Assembly: GCA_030549335.1 (NCBI GenBank) | Contig: CM060197.1 | Location: 43,675,654 to 43,739,653, forward strand | Length of the DNA stretch: 64,000 nucleotides | From: Pontederia crassipes | Lineage: Eukaryota; Streptophyta; Magnoliopsida; Commelinales; Pontederiaceae | Direction of reading: 5' to 3' | In this document: piece by piece, positions 33,288-43,765 of the stretch | Layout: the number at the start of each line of letters is the position of its first letter | How positions within the stretch are numbered: position 1 is the first letter of the stretch | Notes under the pieces: model-generated | The model's database searches: none | What the model was told of the DNA's origin: nothing | The model's input: the letters and a program-made list of their open reading frames with translations, nothing else | Program-made: the position numbers and the translations under genes

Positions 33288-34596
33288 TGATGCATGACAT
33301 TTTATACATATTTATTTCATATCATTCAGTCTATTTTTCATAATTTTATTCTATTATATATAAACTTTTCCTCATTTTTAATTAAAACTTTCAAAGAATC
33401 AGTTGATACCTAATTTGTTATTTTTATTTTTGCAGTAGCCAATACAGTCCGCGTTTGCCAGCAACACAGCCCATCTTTCCTTCAACATGGTCCATATTAG
33501 TCAACAGTCACTATATTTTCAAAATCTAAGAGATTGGGCGGAAAATCACTTTAAAAATATATAAAATATTCCCATTAATAGCACGATTCGTGTTGTTAAT
33601 TTCGCCAAATTTTCTCAACCAAATCATTATATTTTGATTCATGCGGTATTGATGACACGATTTATATTGATTCTCAGAAGGCAGATGCATTTTCAACTAT
33701 AAAATGGATTCCATATCACCTCAATTAATCATCCAAGTCTAGAATTCAAAAATCCATTGCAAAGGCAAGAAGAGAGAGAACCTCTGGTCGTCTACTCAGT
33801 GGAGATTCTTCCAGAGGGGTTTAGATAATTTTGAAGAGATTATTTCTCATTTTTTTTATTTTTTAAACTCTTGTTTTTCTCTCTACTGTTTCTTTATCTA
33901 TGTAATAGAGTTCTAATTAGGATCAATTTATGTTGGACTTTGTTAGATCGTTTAATAAGATTTACTACTTTGAATATTCTGAATATATATGTTGATTTTA
34001 ATACTATATTCTGAGTACTCGATTTTAACTGGTTGGTATTATCGAGATTTGTTCTTTTGATCTCTCTCAGTTGATTGATCTTTCGATAAGCATTTCATAT
34101 CCCATCTATATTTACTTGGTTGAGATTTAGAGATTTGTGGATCATTAACTCAATCGATTGAGGTGTTTTTGAGATAGGATTGCATCGTTAAAGCATGTTA
34201 TCAAAAGTTAATTAGAGATTGATTCGGTTGAACCTTCTCTTTCTAATATTGTGATAATATAGTTAGGTCATCTGGTTTGAGACCTTTACTTTTTAGCATC
34301 CTTTCCATTAGAAAATTCGAATTTGTTTTAAATCTTTTATTGAAAGATATTATTACTCTTATCTTGTCTGAACATTTTTTATTTATTTATTTTGAGACTT
34401 TAGGCTGAATCAATTTTAATCTTCTTTGTTTTATTTATCTTGAACCAAATATTATCTCTTTTCCTCATTTGATTAAATTAAGATAAAAGATAAAGATAGA
34501 CTAGTCCTCATAGGTTCAACACTCTTCTCACTTTTTATTACTTGATTCGACCTAATGCTCTTGCTAGTATTTGCACTATATAAAAATATCGCATCA
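33288..34596 (+). repeat. 3' LTR, Athila/Tat-like
   Basis: TGATGCATGAC at 33288 to ATCGCATCA at 34596, exactly as long as the 5' LTR. CCAAT follows directly, matching the base run before the 5' LTR. Confidence 0.92.
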
Positions 34597-34601
34597 CCAA
34601 T

Positions 34602-35304
34602 AAAAGTTTTATTTTGGTCAAGATATTGTACATGTAAGTAATGTTCCGTGACATCCCAATGGTCTATTTTGCCACGTGGCTATGTGCATTTTGGGCGCAT
34701 TACAATTATAATAATAATAGATTTGTTCAATTTTTAAGATTGATCAGGATTACTTAAATTAGCGACCTCTATGTTAAGTCAAACTATTTTAACTCTTGCT
34801 AAGTTAATATTTATAAACAAGATATTAAGATACATTAAGTTGTATATCCTAAACTTACAATCATTCGACATTAAGTAAAATTGATAGACCACATAAAATT
34901 TAATACAAGCTATGAGTTATTAGATTTGTGCATGATTGTTTCAACTTCACATTAAAAAAATTGATTCACTGAGGATTATCAAATTCTAAAACTAACTACT
35001 CCATACCTAATTAGACACTCTCGTCTCGAAACATAATAATTTTAGTAAAAATCATTCAACACATCAATCATAATCAAAAGAAATCGAGACAACTATATTA
35101 CTTTAAATCTAATCAACCAATTTTATGTGGTTTTCTTGTAAAGATTAAATATCTTTATTTATTTTCATTTACTCTTCTTATTATTTATTACCCCATATTT
35201 ATTCCTTTCTTGTTTTCATTTTTTCCATCATTGTTCCTTTATTTTTCTATATTTATTATTTTTCTAATTACATATTATATTTTAAAAATTAATGATCACT
35301 CTTC
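34602..35304. other. AT-rich intergenic DNA
   Basis: No gene or repeat border is visible between the Athila-like element and the TAT microsatellite. Confidence 0.4.
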
Positions 35305-35500
<196 letters not shown>

Positions 35501-36017
35501 GGCATATTAATATATTTATCCCAAATCACTATTAATTTTTTTATTATGCTTATTTAATTTATTTTCTGGTCAACTCATAATTACATATGTTTTTAGCTGA
35601 TGAACTTACTTAATTTCAAAATTTCTCCCTTAATCATTTCCACTAATCATTCATTTTCTTCAATTACCATTTTTATTCTTATTAATTATCTTCCTATATT
35701 TAGTTTTCCCTTTCAATTATTATTTTAATCTCTAATTATTTCTTTCCTTAATTGTACTTTTTTTGAAATTTGCCTTCCAACTTTTTTTAAACTTATTTTC
35801 ATTTTAAATTGTTTTTTTAAACCGCATTAAACCAATTCTAAGTTGGTTCACCAGTTCAACCGAATTTTCACAAGAAAATGATATTTTTTGACAATTTTGT
35901 CCATCAAAAAATTGAAAGAATCCATCGGAATGGAAGTTTCCGATGGGTTTATCGACGGAAAAGATCCGTCGGAAAAGAGGGCGTCGCAAAATGCTTTCCG
36001 GCGGTTCTACAAAATAT

Positions 36018-38060
36018 GTTGAAAGTTGTTGGAGCAAAGTTTTTATTCTCTATATAATTATATTTTGAAAATACAATCATCAAAAGAATAGAGTTATATT
36101 TAAGATGTCGAAAAAAATGTTTAAATAGAAATGAATCACTCCATGCACTAAACTTTTAATTAATATTTGTCTATGTTCCCACGAGATTTACATTAAGAGG
36201 TGAATATAAAAGTTATAAATAACTTTCTTATCTTTGTCGAGAATTAACAATCACCTCATCAATTAAAAAGCTATGTTTAAATAAGTGAAGTTCGAAAAGT
36301 TCAAATTGAAGTTGATATTTTTATGTACTAAATCTGCATTTAATATTTGAATATTCCATCATGAGATTTGGATAAAGATATTAATATAAAATTTATATAT
36401 AATCCTCCTATCTTTTGAATTAAGAATCACCTCATTTAGACAACCTTATAAAAAGTTATGCCAAAAATATTGAAGGTCGACAAGTTCTATTTAAATTTGA
36501 TATTTTTATGTACTGAACATGCATTTAATATTTGATTACTTTATCAATTGATTTGGGATAAGAGGTGAACATGAAAGTTGTAAATAATATTGTTTTCATA
36601 TAATTAAATATAATCTCATTTGGATACTGGTATGAAAAGTTATGTATAAAAGAGTAAAGGTATAAAGTGTTTCATTTGAAATGGACAACTTTATGTACTA
36701 AACTTTGAATTAATATTGTTTTATGATCTCATTAGGTTTTGGATGAATGATGAATATCAAAGTTATAAAGAATTCTATTATCTTTCCATAGAATAAAAAA
36801 TCATCTCATTTGGATCCTCATATGAAAAATTATGTATAAAAGAGTAAGGTATAAAAAAGTTTAATTTGGAATTGACAACTTTATGCACTAAATTTTGATT
36901 GAATATTTGACTATGATATCATTAGATTTTGGATTAATAATGAATATCCAAGTTCTAGAAAATTTTGTTATCTTTTCATAGAATAAAAAATTGTCTCATT
37001 TGGATAATGGTGCAAAACGTTATGTATAAAAGAGTGCAGGTCTATCAGGTTGTCGATGACAAAACGGACGACTGAAACCCTATTGAGCATCCATTTTGAT
37101 TGGTAATGGACGAACAAAATAGAGCTGGAACGATCGCTAATTACAAAAAATGTGGACATTTCTAAATCGAACAATCGAAATTATTTCGATCGACCGTTCT
37201 ATGTGAAAAGAATGGACGTGTTCAAAAGGGACGATCAAATTGTTGTCGGAATGATCGTTAGTTAAAATCGGATGATGGAATCAATGTCGGTCGATCATTA
37301 TGGGAGCAAAGGCAACGAAAAATGGCTAATTCTTCTACGGACTATTACCAACGGACGACTACGCAGAAAAAAAATGGCAACGACTAGGTGTCCGAAACAA
37401 TAACGGTCATACGAAAAAAGCTGCAATGGCTAGTTTCTCAAAATGGATGACCGAAACTAAAACGGTCGACCATTTTAGAAGTGATAGCACAATTTCAAAA
37501 AGCTTTGCAATGGCTATATTTTGAAGAGTAGCCTATAAAAGGGATTCAAAAGATTGAACGAAAGTTATCCAAGCAAGGGAAATTACTCAATAGCATCTTT
37601 CAAGTCCAAATGATTTTTTTAGAGCTTAATCTTGCAAATCATTCCTTCCCTCTTTTAGTTTCTAAATGTGAGCATTCTTTGTAAGAAGAGAGAATTGGAG
37701 GAAACTCTTGTATTCTTGTTTAATGAGTTTGAGAGCTTCTTGTAAGAAGAGGTGTGCCTTACCTCTTGAGCAAAAAAGATGGCAATGTAGTCTAGAAAGG
37801 GTTATTCTTTCCCTACAAGAAAAGAGAAAACTATTGAATCTTCGACGATTTCGAGGTCGGGAAGTCGAAGCGGAGACATAGGCCAAGGAGTTAGGCCGAA
37901 CATCGTCAACATACTGTGGCTTCTTGAATTTTGATTCTTCTTACTTGCCTTTTACTTGCTTGTGATTGTATTTTCTAAAGAATCAGATTTTACGATTTTT
38001 TTATTATAATTTTTATACACCAATTCACCCCCCATCTTGGTGCTTTCGATCCGGCAAAAG
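36018..38060 (+). repeat. LTR-like insert, possibly a solo LTR of a copia (SIRE-like) element
   Basis: It starts around TGTTGAAAGTTGTTGG and ends near CACCAATTCACCCCCCATCTTGG, an ending phrase typical of SIRE/Maximus-type LTRs. A promoter-like CCTATAAAAGGG is present near 37531. Motifs of ACGGTCGACC type recur at 37060-37480. No clean target duplication was found (AAATA against AAAGT), so the borders are tentative. Confidence 0.4.
36070..37035 (+). repeat. Five tandem units of about 185 bases
   Basis: The anchor ATG(C/T)ACT(A/G)AA recurs at 36143, 36323, 36508, 36693 and 36883, and each unit also contains a TCTCATTTGGAT-like phrase and a TTATGTATAAAAGAGT-like phrase. Divergence between neighbours suggests an old array. 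The units also resemble the 180-190 base size range of many plant satellites. Confidence 0.8.
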
Positions 38061-38589
38061 TTTTGATGATTTTAATTGTCAAAAATTTTTTATTCCTATA
38101 CTCGTCGAAACTTTCGACCGTCATAAGCGTCGCAAACTTTTGACGGTCGCAACCGTCGCAAATGTTCGATGGCTGCAACCATCGCAAAATTCTGGCAGCC
38201 ACAATCATCGCAAGAGTTTTAAAATATAAAATAAAATTGCCCGCTGCCAAACGGCCAATCGGCCGCCCATGACAAGAACAAGCTGCCTGGCGGCCAAGCT
38301 GCCTGGCGGCGATCCGAGCAGGCCGCCTGACGGTTGATCCGGAGAGGGAGATCGAGAGAAGGGAGACAATGTCGGAGAGGGAGCCGAAGAGATAGAGCCG
38401 GAGAGGGAGACTGAGCCAGTCCGAGAGGGAGGAGGAGAGGGAGGAGACAGAGATTGAGATAGGGAAAAATATAGGGATGTGAGAGAGATATTGGCGAAAA
38501 GGATAGACGGGAAGCAAATTAGAATTACCGACGATCTTGTCCGTCAGAAATTCTGACGATCGAGACATTCGTTAATTAAAATAATAGAA

Positions 38590-38880
38590 TAACAAATATA
38601 ATATATATTATATGATATTATATATTACATAATATTTAATTATTATTTTAATTTATGATGGTTGGAACAATTGGTAATTAAAATATTATATGATATTATA
38701 TATTATATAATATTTAATTATTATTTTAATTTTTTACTGTCGGGACAATCGGTCATTAAAATAATAGATATATTATATATTATATGATGTTATATATTAC
38801 TTAATATTTAATTATTAATTTAATTTTTGACGGTTATGATCATTAGAAGTTTCGACGATTACTTATCCGTCAAAACTTTC
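38590..38880. repeat. Three tandem AT-rich units of about 80-95 bases
   Basis: ATTATATGATATTATATATTA followed by ATTTAATTATTATTTTAATTT recurs three times, each joined to a GACGGTT/GTCGGGACAATCGG-type motif of the CACTA-like subterminal region. Confidence 0.65.
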
Positions 38881-39175
38881 GATGATCCAAATCGTTGAAA
38901 ATTAAAATAATAATAAAATATATTTAATTTTTTATTTTTTAAATTTTCGACGGCCACGATCGTCGAAAATTTTGACGGACAAGTATCCGTCGCAAAATTC
39001 ATCGTAAATTATGAAGAAATTGTGTCCGTAAAAAATTATTCGTAAAAAAATCTCCTTTTTCTTGTAGGATTTGGCCAGTTCAATAGTAAAAATAATTTTG
39101 AACTCAAATCAGATCCGATTGGAATTTGAACCGTTCAAATCGGTCGATTTAATACGAGTTTAATAACATTGCCTT

Positions 39176-40710
39176 GAACTAAGTGGGCTCCATTTTTCCA
39201 TCACGCAGTTGGAGTTGTGCATAAGACGACTAAGATTCCAATCAATTAAACCAGAATGATCCCAGTAGATGCATGATGGACTGACCTCTCTAGATAGAAG
39301 AGCTTCCAGCTTTTCCATTAATTTGATTTGACTTGGCACTTTGCATGCATTGTTCCAAGATTAGTCAGTGTGATAACTTGGCGAAGTCTGTTCTATGATT
39401 GTTAGCTATTTAATTATACCAGAACGACACATCGAGGGAGAAACAACAGTAATGAAATATCAAATAATTATCTCGTTCCTTTGAAATAATCAATTTGTGT
39501 TTCATTAGTGATACAACCATTTTGTTTTTTAGTTAATTGCAAGAAAGAAGTATCACGTACCACTTCTGCGAGTGCAATTAATGTAATTCCTACCACATTT
39601 GATATATATCGAATTGTTTACACAATTACATGACACATTATAAAAAAAAACACGTACATTTACTTTGTTTCAGTTAATATAAAGTTTCATTCACCTGATC
39701 CTTCTTTTTTTCCCCCATTTTCTTCCCACAAAGGAGGCTCAAAATCTTTCACAATAAACGTTGAAACTTCAGACATGTGAGTCCAATGTGAGCACTGAAT
39801 AATATCGACAATATATATAAAATTTCCAAAGTGAGGCAATCATGTCTTTGAAACTAATGTTTAACACGTATAGTAAAGGGACATTTTTGCCTGTAGCTAT
39901 AGACTTGAAGTCAACTTTTTTTATGCTCAGGATTAATTATATCCAACCCCCAGCATTCATCAGAGCATCTCTGTCTTGTTTGCAGGAAAGCTCATCAGAA
40001 GTTCCAAACAAGTGTTCCCATTGAGCACTTCCCCTTGTTATTAAGCTAAATAATTATCAACTTGTAAATGAATAAATTTAAACCCTGTGAAGGTGAAATA
40101 GAGTCTAATGTCGTTTTGGGGAAAAAGAAACAGTCAACAGGCATCTAGAAATATTTACTTTGACATGGTCTTGCTATAAACAGTCAACATTCAACAGGTA
40201 TTAAAAGACGAAAGACACGCAGGAGCTGAAATAAACATAGATCTCTTCTGACAAAAAGCAAGACAATATCTCATTTCAACAAAAAAAAAAAGAAACATCC
40301 AAAACAGAAGGACAAGAACTTTAACAAATGTATGACAGAGATATAGAAAGCATGCTCCACAAGTTCCTTATTTATATCTCTTTCAGAGAAAATGTTCTTT
40401 ATTTATATAATGTATACTTTCCACGCTCAATTTTGAAGTGATTTTGAAAGAAAAACTGAAAGCAATAAGCCCCAATAGATTGAGGACAGGGGAACATAAA
40501 TGCTTGCGACAAAATAAGGCACCTCAGAGCAGAAAAGCTTCTGCTCCCAGGTCCATACGAAATTTGAAATATCAATCAAGCTACTTGATCCTGTTACAAT
40601 TATGATAGTTCCAGGATTAGTCATGCTTCATAGCTGGACAAGCATATTATACATACTTATTATATCGAAATAAACTTGTCATGTTCCAAAAGACAGAATA
40701 ATCCAAGGAT
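39176..40710. other. Intergenic DNA, no gene seen
   Basis: AT-rich, short unrelated frames only. No splice-compatible coding stretch or repeat border was recognised. Confidence 0.4.
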
Positions 40711-40714
40711 GTGC

Positions 40715-41452
40715 GGCTTAGGGATCAGGAGGTGACGGTGGTGGAGATCGCCGCTTATGAGATCTTCAGACGAGGCGGATTAGGCGTGGAAGGACGAGCA
40801 CGGCGAAAGGATGCGTATGGCGGGGATGGAAGGGTCCTTCGGGTAGCGGCGACTTGACACGGGAGCGGTGTAAAAGGGACGGTGGAACCGTGTCGCCGGT
40901 GACGTAGCCGGAGCATGGGCATGATGGAGTCGAGAACCGAAGCCAGCAGCTTGGCGGGCGTGAGGAACGGTCAGCATGGGAATCGAAGCAGGAGGAAGGA
41001 CCTGAATCGAGAAGAAGCAACCTCTGCAACAGAATCACGCGCCGCGCGTCCTGAGATGCAAGTGTCTCGGCCTTATTCTCTTCTCCAAGTTGAACCAAAA
41101 TAACTAGGGAACACCAGGTGCTCGACCTTGGGATGTTCTTGACGTCATCAGCCTGACGCCCTTGATGAGCCGGATCCTGGACAAGAGCTTTGTTGAGAGA
41201 GGGTGTCGAAGAGGTGCGCGCTGAGGTTGGTCCTGGACGCCTGGTTGTGCTTGATCCCGAGCTGCCGGATGAAGCGAAGGGTCGATCGGAGGTGCAAGTC
41301 CGGCCAGCGGAGAACGAGGTGGATTGACTGGTCGGGGTGGCGGAGATGTCGGCGGTGAGGAAGGAGGAAAGAGGAGACAAGGATGAGAGTGCATTGACAA
41401 CATCGACGGATGCCCATTGGCGAACGTAGGACCCTACATAGAGTGAGTGCAA
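40715..41452 (-). pseudogene. GC-rich, coding-like relic, unidentified
   Basis: An island of GC-rich DNA in AT-rich surroundings. On the minus strand one frame stays open for 228 codons (40766-41452), while another carries an amphipathic segment VLRWPDLHLRSTLRFIRQLG (around 41250-41320). The change of plausible frame along the island suggests frameshift decay of an exon. The helical W-x-D-L-x-L-R-x-T-L-R-F pattern faintly recalls mTERF repeats, but I cannot support that call. Confidence 0.3.
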
Positions 41453-42300
41453 ATTAATTTTTTATTGTTTTTTTAAATATGACAATAAATAAACAAATAA
41501 AATTAGAAAAAACTGTAAAATAACAAAAGGTTTTGATATATAGATTGAAAATTTCATTTCGAGGTTTGATGTTCTAAAATTTTCAAAATGTTAATTGAGT
41601 ATATTTTAGATTGTAAACAAGTATTGTGATTATTATATGAAAATTTAATAAAGTTGATTAAGTAATACTAAAAGAATTTAATGACACTTTTTAAAAATAT
41701 TGCCCTACTTATCTTATTCTCAAAGTATTTTTTTCGTGTTTATAAGATATTAAAAATGAAAAAAAAATTAAAGCAATAAAATTGAAGAAAGATTTTTTGC
41801 ATGAATGAGATCGTAGAAAGAAAATTTTTATCCATAATTCTGTATCGATAATAAGAAAAACTAACGAAAAATTAAATTGTCAATTTTATTAAAATAATCA
41901 ATTTTGCAAAGCATTACTTCAAATATAAAAAACATAATGGGGTGAAAACTCATGCGTATGCAGTTGAAACTAGACGGAGATTGCGTCAAGATGCCCTCCT
42001 CGAAGCTATTGTAGCATAATTTTTTTAATATTTTTTGACGTGACATTCTTTTTTGCAATTCTATTTTTTTCTCTCTTTTTCTCTCTTACATTTCTCTCAC
42101 AAAATAACTCATATATGAAATATAAAAATATATATTATAAAATTATTAATATAACATTGTTTATTACTCATCGTTTCATCCAAAAAATTAAATAATTTAT
42201 TAAATATAATTTATTCTATTTAAATAATATATTTTTTAACAAAATAATTTATTAAAAAGTTATTCTAATTAAAAAATTATATTTTATATTTATAATACTT
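41453..42300. other. AT-rich upstream intergenic DNA
   Basis: Very A/T-rich, no gene seen. It separates the relic from the promoter of gene copy 3. Confidence 0.4.
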
Positions 42301-42433
42301 ATTTTTTTATCACAGTTGAGCCGTTCAAACCATCTCTACAGTCCCACCTCCTATTTCTACCATTTCTAACCCATCCATTCCCACGTAAAAACCTCAAAGG
42401 AGTCTCTCTCTCCCACACACGTAAAATCCTCAA

Positions 42434-42457
42434 AGAGCGCGCGCGCGCGCGCGCTCT
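42434..42457. promoter_or_regulatory. Perfect (GC)9 palindrome in the leader of gene copy 3
   Basis: AGA, then nine GC dinucleotides at 42437-42454, then TCT make a 24-base perfect palindrome 39 bases before the ATG. A CT-rich leader continues to the ATG as in copies 1 and 2. Alternating purine/pyrimidine runs of this kind can adopt Z-DNA; a regulatory role is only an inference. Confidence 0.6.
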
Positions 42458-42495
42458 CTCTGTCTGTGCCTGTCTACCTGCTGCCTGCAACAACT

Positions 42496-43576
42496 ATGGA
42501 TACAATCGGAATCCTGATCTCGACGTTAGTCCATTCAACTCTTCTTTTAACTGCACGTTCATGTAGTTTAGAACTTTAAATAGATATTATACTCTTTTTT
42601 TTTCCGGTGAAAGATGTTCCACTTCATATATAAATCACGACTGATCGGACATGAATTCATAGGTTACCAGTTATTTATTATTAAATCCTTCTATTAATTC
42701 ATCTATCTTCGCATTGGGGATATTAATTAAACATTTCGAATTACAAATGACAAATAACTTCGAAACTGCAGTACGATCGACTCCGATAGCATCGTCGGAA
42801 GGCCAGGGCTCCAGCTGCAGCCGATTTACACCGATGCTCACGCTCACAGCATTCTCAATAACATCATTCCGACGTCGGGGCTCGTCTTCAGCAGTCTCGA
42901 CCTCATTGAAGAGATCGAGAACTCGTCCAAGCTAAAATATCTTGCTCGCAGTTACCTCGAGAAGGCGACCAACTTCCATGGATTATTCTGTTCATTCGAG
43001 AAGCATCACGGCCACATCGACGACATCTATGAGAAACTGGCGGCTGGGATCGAAGAACTGCTCGTAGTGATGGCCGAATTAGGAAAGGAAGAAAGTGCTC
43101 TGGACGGTCGACTGAAATCGATCAAAGAATGGAGGAGACGTTGGATTTCGGCTTACACTGCTGTGATCATTGCCCCGTTAATAGTTTCACCGGTGCTGGC
43201 TTGCATGGAAATGCCGTATAAGGTCATCTTCTCCACCGTCGCCGTCCCGGGAATCTTGAAGGGATTACAATACTGGTTGGACTCCCTTTGGGGCGAATGG
43301 GAAAAGGAACTGGAGAGGACGAGGGATGTAGCGAAGACGATGCGCAGGTTTGCGTTTCGGGAGAAGGACGAATTGGAGAACATCCAGACTTTGGCCAGGA
43401 AATTGTACGAAGACCTTGGCACGGTGAGGGTTCAGATGGACGATGACGGGCTGGGAATGGTGAAGGAGAAGATGGCGGAGGAGGTGGAGAAAGACATGAG
43501 AGGCACGGTTAAAGCTTGTGCTGCCGGGGTGGAGAAGTCTGCTGTGGAGTTCCTCAAATACATAGCGAAAGCATAG
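42496..43576 (+). CDS. UPF0496/DUF677-like protein, copy 3 (two exons)
   Basis: Exon 1 is 42496-42524, the intron 42525-42771 (GTTAGT..CTGCAG) and exon 2 is 42772-43576, giving 277 residues. Exon 1 is shorter than in copies 1 and 2, but the phase is the same and exon 2 aligns throughout. It keeps WRRRW before the hydrophobic ISAYTAVIIAPLIVSPVLACM, then WLDSLWGEWEKELERTRD and a charged, helical C-terminus to EFLKYIAKA. It is open across its full length, so probably functional. Copy 1 is closer to copy 3 than to copy 2 in the C-terminal half (for example ERTRD and VEKDMRG). The family function is not established. A TATA box is not obvious; the CT-rich leader may suffice. The 3' flank is broken by a LINE 150 bases after the stop. 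Confidence 0.75.
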
Positions 43577-43765
43577 AGACTAATAAGAAGGCTGTTTTGA
43601 TTGTTTTCTCTATTAATAGTAAAGGAATTTAATGTGGGTGCAGTCCTAGTATCCTGTTTTTTTTTTTTTTTTGAGTCGTAGTATCCTATTACCTATGTTA
43701 AGTATGTTGGATTTGATATCAACCGATCTATATGATAAAGTGCTTACTTGAAAATCTTGAGATCG

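Larger units (their letters stand above)
28642..34596 (+). mobile_element. Athila/Tat-like Ty3/gypsy element without polymerase
   Basis: Two 1309-base LTRs flank a 3337-base interior. A perfect 5-base target duplication CCAAT lies at 28637-28641 and 34597-34601. The primer site TTTTTGGCGTCATTGCC follows the 5' LTR and resembles the Athila/Tat type. Upstream of the 3' LTR, GCTTGAGGACAAGCAA is a phrase often seen in this group. Only one gag-like frame is present; no protease, RT or integrase motif is found, so it is probably non-autonomous and mobilised in trans. Confidence 0.88.
35867..39068. mobile_element. CACTA-like (En/Spm type) non-autonomous element
   Basis: The left end CACAAGAAAATG and right end CTCCTTTTTCTTGTAG are inverted and resemble CACTA termini (CACTACAAGAAAA), slightly degraded. 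Subterminal regions carry many short direct and inverted motifs of the type CCGTCGGAAAA, GTCGCAAAAT and GTCGAAAATTTTGACGG (35940-36000; 38096-38220; 38520-39020), as known for this superfamily. No transposase is seen. The middle is occupied by other repeats. Borders and the 3-base target duplication are not certain. Confidence 0.5.
35805..39175. mobile_element. MITE-like element split by the CACTA-like insertion
   Basis: The left piece 35805-35866 (TTAAACCGCATTAAACC, then CAGTTCAACCGAATT) and the reverse complement of the right piece 39069-39175 (GGCAATGTTATTAAACTCG, ATTAAATCGACCG, GGTTCAAATTCC) look like the two inverted ends of one small element of the type seen at 7437-8146. The larger element lies between them. 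Confidence 0.4.

Noticed and set aside
34602-35304. Continuation of the Athila-like element beyond the 3' LTR
   Set aside because: The CCAAT duplication ends the element exactly at 34596/34601.
36070-37035. CRISPR-like array
   Set aside because: Units are tandem and about 185 bases with no spacers; this is a eukaryotic tandem repeat.
39842-40024. 60-codon frame in AT-rich DNA
   Set aside because: Length expected by chance, no motif or conservation within the window.
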